Assembly (NCBI GenBank): GCA_030605285.1
Contig: JAUWIQ010000154.1
Location: 1 to 5,613 of the forward strand
DNA from: Planctomycetota bacterium
GTDB taxonomy: Bacteria > Planctomycetota > Planctomycetia > Pirellulales > UBA7805
Reading direction: 5' to 3'
Length of the DNA stretch: 5,613 bases
Of this stretch, positions 5,267 through 5,613 are shown piece by piece. The notes under the pieces were generated by a model that saw nothing but the letters and a program-made list of their open reading frames with translations, had not been told where the DNA came from and searched no databases. Both the position numbers and the translations under genes were made by a program. Numbering within the stretch: the stretch's first letter is position 1; each line of letters opens with the position of its first letter.

Positions 5267-5613
5267 CTATTTATAGCCCTCATGGCATGCGCTGCACGTC
5301 TTGGTGATCTCACCGTAGTGTCGCTGAACCTCCGTAAGATTGTTTTTCCGCACCGCCAAGGCGAGTTGGCGGGCCTGTTGCTGCAGTTGTTTACAATAGG
5401 CGAGATAATCGTCGTCGTCATAGAATTCGTACTCTGCTCGCTGAATGATTTCAGCGAGTGCTGCAATTACTTCTGCCTCATGTACCAACCGAGAACGATT
5501 TTTTTTGAATTCAGACTCATTGGTAATTCCAGGCTTGATTCGCTCCTTGTCGGCCTCTTCGATTCGCTGCATCAAGAGCCGACGGTCGACCAAATGGCTC
5601 CATAAAACATCCT
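5267..5613 (-). CDS. c-type cytochrome-like protein (cytochrome c'/c556-like), N-terminus outside the window
   Basis: The frame is open from the right edge to the TAG at 5267-5269, giving 114 visible residues. It ends with KTCSACHEGYK, a CxxCH haem c attachment motif at Cys106, Cys109 and His110 of the visible part, four residues from the C-terminus. The preceding sequence is almost all amphipathic helix (for example EAEVIAALAEIIQRAEYEF and YLAYCKQLQQQARQLALAV). A helical bundle with a C-terminal haem motif is typical of the cytochrome c'/c556 group, which works in the periplasm. A TTG at 5593 could start translation, but the residues before it (DVLWSHL) continue naturally and no export signal is visible, so the true start with its signal peptide is most likely beyond the edge. 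An additional free cysteine lies in YLAYCKQ. The axial methionine expected near the N-terminus in c556 types cannot be judged. Role in electron transfer is inferred only. Confidence 0.8.
   Translation of the reverse strand, partial: DVLWSHLVDRRLLMQRIEEADKERIKPGITNESEFKKNRSRLVHEAEVIAALAEIIQRAEYEFYDDDDYLAYCKQLQQQARQLALAVRKNNLTEVQRHYGEITKTCSACHEGYK

Noticed and set aside
5158..5466. Minus-strand open frame of 102 codons overlapping the cytochrome gene
   Set aside because: It overlaps the cytochrome in another frame and shows no features; the cytochrome frame has the CxxCH motif.

Overview
The window looks like a bacterial chromosome segment, most probably from a planctomycete of the Pirellulales type. 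This is inferred from the gene content: a zinc-ribbon plus GYF_2 (DUF4339) protein, a membrane-inserted P-loop NTPase, a secreted very cysteine-rich protein, and a carA standing alone without carB. Weak or oddly placed Shine-Dalgarno sites and roomy intergenic regions fit as well. No 16S or other lineage marker is present, so the assignment is tentative.

All six protein genes I can support lie on the minus strand. From left to right they are: a multi-pass membrane protein that runs off the left edge (1-353); a secreted cysteine-rich protein with a five-residue tandem repeat (474-995), followed by a strong intrinsic terminator (410-448); carA, the glutamine amidotransferase subunit of carbamoyl-phosphate synthase (1325-2494); a KAP-like P-loop NTPase with a membrane hairpin (2898-4388); a zinc-ribbon/GYF_2 protein (4414-4947) just upstream of the NTPase; and a c-type cytochrome-like protein with a C-terminal CSACH motif that runs off the right edge (5267-5613).

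The main signal not explained by these genes is on the plus strand between carA and the NTPase gene. From about 2555 to 2758 there are three consecutive multi-element stem-loops, followed by a perfect 12-bp hairpin and seven T residues. No plus-strand protein gene lies before or after it. The simplest reading is an undescribed structured small RNA of about 200 nt, transcribed divergently from carA.

The zinc-ribbon/GYF_2 gene and the NTPase gene are separated by only 25 nt and probably form an operon. The first has adaptor-type domains and the second is a membrane ATPase, so they may act together, but the sequence does not reveal the process. The other genes look like independent units. carA is housekeeping (arginine and pyrimidine synthesis). 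I found no mobile element, CRISPR array, tRNA or rRNA.
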